A stretch of 15,687 nt of DNA from JAAAOZ01 sp964496595 (lineage in GTDB: Bacteria > Chloroflexota > Anaerolineae > B4-G1 > SLSP01). The notes under the pieces were generated by a model that was given only the letters and a program-made list of their open reading frames with translations, made no database searches and was not told the origin of the DNA. The position numbers and the translations under genes were made by a program. Of this stretch, positions 12,759 to 15,687 are shown piece by piece (the stretch's first letter is position 1; the number at the start of each line of letters is the position of its first letter). The stretch is taken from the NCBI GenBank assembly GCA_964496595.1, contig CAZCAI010000121.1, forward strand, positions 1 through 15,687. Direction: 5' to 3'.

Positions 12759-13883
12759 CTATGCGGCTTCTCCCTCTTCCTCTATCTCGGCGATCATCCG
12801 CTCTAAACGCTGCGTCTGATCATCAATCCGCAGCGCCTCGATGAAATCAGCAATCTCGCCATCCATCACCGAGGGCAAGTTATACGAACTCATCCCAATG
12901 CGATGATCGGTCACGCGGTTTTGAGGGTAGTTATAGGTGCGGATCTTCTCGCTGCGTTCGCCGCTGCCCACCTGGGAGCGGCGCGCCTCGTCGACAGCCG
13001 CTTCCCGTTTGCGGCGCTCGATCTCGTAAAGGCGCGCGCGGAGCACGGCCATCGCGCGCAGCTTGTTCTGCGTCAGCGAGCGCTCGCTCTCGCAGGTCAC
13101 CACCATCTCAGTCGGCTTATATATAATCCGCACGGCCGTGTCGTTCTTCTGCATATGCTGGCCGCCCGGCCCCGATGCGCCGTAGGTCGTGATCTCCAAA
13201 TCCTTGGGATTGATGTCGATCTCCACGTCATCGACCTCCGGCAGCACCGCCACGGTCACCGTTGAGGTGTGGATGCGCCCGCTGGACTCGGTGACGGGGA
13301 TGCGCTGCACGCGATGGACGCCGCTCTCGTATTTAAGATGCGAGTAGGCGCCCTTGCCCTTCACCATAAAGGTCACCTCTTTGTAGCCGCCGATCCCGGT
13401 GCGGTTCTCGCTGATCATCTCAACTTTCCATCCGCCCTGCCGTTCCGCGTAACGCGAGTAGAGGCGAAAAAGCTCCGCCGCGAAGAGGCCGGCCTCGTCG
13501 CCGCCGGCGCCGGCGCGAATTTCCACAATCACGTTCTTCTCATCGCGAGGGTCTTTGGGGATCAACCGCTTTTGGAGATACGTTTCCAATTGTTCTTTCA
13601 AATTTTCTAGATGCGCAATCTCCTCCTCGGCCATCTCTTTCAATTCGGCGTCTTTTTCCTCCGCCAACATTTCATAGGTCATCTCCAGCTCATCCAACAC
13701 CTGGCGATACCGGCGGTAGGATTTGACCGTCTCTTCGAGATCGGAGCGCTCCTTTGCGTAAGCGGCGACCTTTTCGTAATCCTGCGCGACCTCTGGATCG
13801 GACATCAACTGCGTCAACTCGACGAAGCGATCCTCCAAGGCGCTCAAGCGCGCTAACATTTTTTGCACATCTATCTCGACCAT
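12759..13883 (-). CDS. prfA: Peptide chain release factor 1
   Basis: A 374-residue class-I release factor that reads UAA and UAG and triggers peptide release. The stop-codon recognition motif is the RF1-type PVT (residues 196-198, in RIPVTESSGRIHTS), not the SPF of RF2. The catalytic GGQ is at 240-242 in GASGPGGQHMQKND. The N-terminal part is the usual coiled-coil domain rich in Glu and Arg. Also seen are EIRAGAGGDEAGLFA and the C-terminal TYNYPQNRVTDHRIG. The ATG at 13883 is chosen because AAAGGA lies five bases upstream and the product starts MVEIDVQKML; an in-frame codon at 13955 would add 24 unusual residues. No prmC methyltransferase gene, a common neighbour, follows in the window. Confidence 0.95.
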   Translation of the reverse strand: MVEIDVQKMLARLSALEDRFVELTQLMSDPEVAQDYEKVAAYAKERSDLEETVKSYRRYRQVLDELEMTYEMLAEEKDAELKEMAEEEIAHLENLKEQLETYLQKRLIPKDPRDEKNVIVEIRAGAGGDEAGLFAAELFRLYSRYAERQGGWKVEMISENRTGIGGYKEVTFMVKGKGAYSHLKYESGVHRVQRIPVTESSGRIHTSTVTVAVLPEVDDVEIDINPKDLEITTYGASGPGGQHMQKNDTAVRIIYKPTEMVVTCESERSLTQNKLRAMAVLRARLYEIERRKREAAVDEARRSQVGSGERSEKIRTYNYPQNRVTDHRIGMSSYNLPSVMDGEIADFIEALRIDDQTQRLERMIAEIEEEGEAA

Positions 13884-13937
13884 AGTTATCCTTTGTCCTT
13901 CAAGTTTTAAGACCCTGAGTGGCGCCTTACATAAGCA

Positions 13938-13963
13938 AACGGCCCGTTGTATCACGGGCCGTT
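13938..13963 (-). terminator. Strong hairpin upstream of prfA, possible RNA-gene terminator
   Basis: AACGGCCCG (13938-13946) and CGGGCCGTT (13955-13963) form a perfect 9-bp stem with an 8-nt loop. On the minus strand it is followed by TTTGCTTATG, a modest U-tail. It lies 28 bases downstream of the tRNA-like 3' end at 13991 on that strand, so it could be the original terminator of a tRNA gene, or a leader hairpin of prfA. Confidence 0.55.
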
Positions 13964-13990
13964 ATCATCCCAACCAATTTGTAGCCTTGA

Positions 13991-14023
13991 TGGGCCCACC
14001 AGGAATCGAACCTGGAACCGGCC
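13991..14023 (-). pseudogene. Orphan tRNA 3' fragment (T arm plus acceptor strand)
   Basis: On the minus strand CCAGG-TTCGATT-CCTGG (13999-14015) is a perfect tRNA T arm with the canonical TTCGA loop. It is followed by the 7-nt acceptor strand TGGGCCC and discriminator A at 13991, with no encoded CCA. No GGGCCCA partner strand, D arm or convincing anticodon arm is found in the next 100 bases upstream on that strand, so a complete cloverleaf cannot be built. A strong hairpin follows 28 bases later, as is common after tRNA genes. It is best read as a displaced tRNA 3' end, for example one attachment site of an integrated element, or a decayed tRNA gene. Confidence 0.55.
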
Positions 14024-14086
14024 ATTGTTTTCTCTGAGGCGCCCCATGCAAAGGTCGGTTACGTACTCCTATCCTGAGTAGTTCCT

Positions 14087-14114
14087 ATTCTACGCTGAAA
14101 TGGCATTTCTGCAA
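14087..14114 (-). promoter_or_regulatory. Very weak minus-strand promoter candidate before the tRNA fragment
   Basis: TTGCAG (14109-14114) and TAGAAT (14087-14092), 16 bases apart on the minus strand. If real, it would drive a transcript of about 140 bases through the tRNA-like fragment to the hairpin at 13938. The -35 match is poor. Apart from this, the fragment and the permease promoter, I see nothing in 14024-14139. Confidence 0.2.
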
Positions 14115-14139
14115 GTTCCTGCCTCTGTAAAATTGCCTC

Positions 14140-14168
14140 TTGACAGATCCCCACATCGGAAGTAAAAT
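14140..14168 (+). promoter_or_regulatory. Sigma70-type promoter of the permease gene
   Basis: A perfect TTGACA (14140-14145), 17-base spacer and TAAAAT (14163-14168). Transcription would start near 14175, inside the inverted repeat that follows, giving a ~93-base leader before the TTG start at 14268. Confidence 0.85.
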
Positions 14169-14188
14169 ACATTCAGGTTATTGAATGT
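14169..14188 (+). promoter_or_regulatory. Inverted repeat over the transcription start, ArsR-like operator
   Basis: ACATTCA (14169-14175) and TGAATGT (14182-14188) are perfect 7-bp inverted half-sites with a 6-base gap. They sit directly after the -10 box, where a repressor would block initiation. The ATTCA/TGAAT half-sites resemble ArsR/SmtB-family operators. No ArsR-type gene is present in the window. Confidence 0.6.
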
Positions 14189-14197
14189 AATGGCTCA

Positions 14198-14221
14198 ACG
14201 GGCCAGCTCCGTCTTTTTTTT
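14198..14221 (+). terminator. Short hairpin with U8 in the permease leader
   Basis: ACGGG (14198-14202) and TCCGT (14208-14212) form a 5-bp stem (one G-U) with a 5-nt loop, followed by C and eight T. The stem is weak for an efficient terminator. An overlapping alternative hairpin TGGC (14191-14194)/GCCA (14202-14205) would exclude it. Confidence 0.35.
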
Positions 14222-14267
14222 AGCAACCATATTCATAAAATCGAATACACAATCACTGGAGGTCATT

Positions 14268-15665
14268 TTGACGATCTTACAATACCTCAGCAATCTGCTT
14301 CAAACGGGGTTGGGCAGCCTGGCCGCGTACCTGGCAGCGCACGTGCTGCTGTGTCTGCTCCCGGCGTTCCTCATCGCGGGGGCGTTGGCCGCGCTGGTGC
14401 CGAAAGAGGCCATCACTAAATATCTGGGGCGCAACACGCCCAAGTGGATTTCGTACCCGGCCTCGGCAATCGGCGGGTTCGTGCTGGCGATCTGTTCGTG
14501 TACTATTATGCCTCTTTTTGCAAGTATCTATAAGAAGGGCGCAGGCCTCGGGCCGGCGATCACCTTTCTCTTTGTCGGGCCGGCGGTAAATATCCTCGCT
14601 ATCTCACTCACCGGCGTCGCCATCGGCATGGATATCGCGCTGGCGCGCGTCATCCTCTCCATCATCTTCGGCGTCACCATTGGCCTGCTGATGGCGTGGT
14701 TCTTCCGCGAATCCGACGCGGCGCACGATGCGGCCACCAACCAGCAGGATGCTTTCGCTCAGGGCGCGACGGTTCCGGCGCGGACGTGGGTCTTCTTCGC
14801 GCTGTTGTTGGGCATCCTCATCGCCGGGACGTTGCAGGTAGGGCTGCTCACTAACAACTATCTGACATTCCGCCTCGGTTCCGGCGCAGCGTTGGCCGCG
14901 GATGGCGCCTCCGCGCCCGTGCATTGGACTTACGCGCTACAAACCTGGCTAAATAGTATCGTCCCGCCGAATCTGGCGCTCGGCATCGAAGGTGTGAGCG
15001 TCCACGGCGTACTGCTCATCGGCCTGCTGATAACCATCGGCGTGACGTCCTGGAAAGGACTGGAGCACGTGGATGAGGGCTTCAATGGCTGGACGTTCGC
15101 TGCCCTCGGCCTGATCACGCTGACGCTGCTGGTAGCCTCATTCAGCGTGGGGGCCACGCCCGACGGGCTGACCATCGGCGTGACCGGCAAGCTGCTGGCC
15201 GAAATCGCGCTGTTGGGCGGCGTCTGGTGGCTGGCGCTGACGAAGTTCGAGGCGTACGAGATGCAGGAGTGGCTCTGGGAGATGTGGCGCTTCGTCAAGC
15301 AGATTATGCCGCTGCTGTTGGTGGGCGTCTTCGTGGCGGGCGCGGCGCGCGCGCTGATTCCGGCGGTCTGGATCACAACGCTGGCGGGCAGCAACACGGT
15401 ATGGGCGAACATGGCCGGCGTCTTTTTCGGTGTCTTTATGTACTTCCCCACCCTGGTCGAGGTGCCCATCGCGCAGACCTTCCTCTCGTTAGGGATGCAG
15501 CGCGGGCCGCTGCTGGCCTATCTACTCTCCGACCCGGAATTAAGTTTGCAATCCATTCTCATCACGCAGAAAATCATCGGCAAGAAGAAGACCTGGGTCT
15601 ACGTGGGCCTGGTCGCGGTGTTCAGCACCCTTGCGGGCCTCATCTTCGGCTGGTTTTTCGGGTAA
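14268..15665 (+). CDS. ArsP/DUF318-family permease
   Basis: A 465-residue integral membrane protein of the permease family that includes ArsP (PF03773/DUF318 type). Hydrophobic spans fill nearly all of the chain. The conserved block is CSCTIMPLFASIYKKGAGLG with Cys76 and Cys78, followed by FLFVGPAVNILAI. The second half has the matching block FMYFPTLVEVPIAQTFLSLGM and ends ITQKIIGKKKTW. Characterised members export organic arsenicals; others are unassigned, so the substrate here is open. GGAGGT at 14258-14263 lies four bases before a TTG at 14268, which I take as start. In-frame TTG 14181 and ATG 14190 have no ribosome binding site, and the former lies inside the operator. Only 22 bases follow the stop. 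Confidence 0.88.
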   Translation: MTILQYLSNLLQTGLGSLAAYLAAHVLLCLLPAFLIAGALAALVPKEAITKYLGRNTPKWISYPASAIGGFVLAICSCTIMPLFASIYKKGAGLGPAITFLFVGPAVNILAISLTGVAIGMDIALARVILSIIFGVTIGLLMAWFFRESDAAHDAATNQQDAFAQGATVPARTWVFFALLLGILIAGTLQVGLLTNNYLTFRLGSGAALAADGASAPVHWTYALQTWLNSIVPPNLALGIEGVSVHGVLLIGLLITIGVTSWKGLEHVDEGFNGWTFAALGLITLTLLVASFSVGATPDGLTIGVTGKLLAEIALLGGVWWLALTKFEAYEMQEWLWEMWRFVKQIMPLLLVGVFVAGAARALIPAVWITTLAGSNTVWANMAGVFFGVFMYFPTLVEVPIAQTFLSLGMQRGPLLAYLLSDPELSLQSILITQKIIGKKKTWVYVGLVAVFSTLAGLIFGWFFG

Positions 15666-15687
15666 GACGTCCCGACTCGAAATTTAC

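Noticed and set aside
13884..13955. N-terminal extension of prfA from a codon at 13955
   Set aside because: It would add 24 residues absent from RF1 proteins and lacks a ribosome binding site; the ATG at 13883 has AAAGGA at the right distance.
13991..14095. A complete tRNA or tmRNA gene on the minus strand
   Set aside because: No GGGCCCA 5' acceptor strand, D arm or proper anticodon stem can be found at class I or class II distances. A tmRNA 5' end would fall inside the permease gene and no such motif is seen.
14181..14267. Upstream starts (TTG 14181, ATG 14190) for the permease
   Set aside because: No ribosome binding site; the first lies in the inverted repeat at the predicted transcription start. 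TTG 14268 follows GGAGGT.

Overview
The window looks like a chromosomal piece of a bacterium with moderately high GC and strong AGGAGG-type ribosome binding sites. The best guess is Chloroflexota (Anaerolineae-like). This rests on gene content and style (tRNA-Trp T-box ahead of trpS, a TrpB2-type tryptophan synthase beta chain, a long-form RmlA, PT-rich lipoproteins, repeated intergenic elements). It is an inference, not a proof.

Layout. (1) 1-1860, plus strand: the 3' end of a truncated gene, a small zinc-ribbon protein, two small unrecognised proteins and a two-domain GNAT acetyltransferase; the last three are tightly packed and probably co-translated. (2) 1919-4836, plus strand: a surface-polysaccharide operon of a bacterial PH-domain protein, a Wzz-type chain-length protein, a CpsD/BY-kinase-like ATPase with a degenerate P-loop, and RmlA (glucose-1-phosphate thymidylyltransferase). 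It ends in a bidirectional terminator. (3) 4953-8605, minus strand: a cytidylate-kinase-like protein, and an operon of GT4 glycosyltransferase, TPR protein and PT-rich lipoprotein driven from a promoter near 8577-8605. (4) 8668-12576, plus strand: a sigma70-type promoter, a full T-box leader with a UGG (Trp) specifier, trpS, an AAA/ABC-like ATPase and trpB2. (5) 12702-13883, minus strand: prfA (RF1) and its terminator. (6) 13938-15665: a hairpin, an orphan tRNA 3' end, then a promoter with an ArsR-like operator driving an ArsP/DUF318-family permease.

The most unusual structure is a family of three intergenic elements at 5734-5830, 10168-10266 and 12591-12687. Each is 97-99 bp: two ~15-nt near-palindromic arms, inverted relative to each other, around a 67-69 nt centre with little conservation. 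All three begin 9-14 nt after the stop codon of the preceding gene. Second is the T-box leader, whose stem III region contains a hairpin followed by U7 that looks like a complete extra terminator upstream of the T-box sequence. Third is the tRNA 3' fragment between prfA and the permease, which could be an attachment-site scar of an island extending beyond the right edge.
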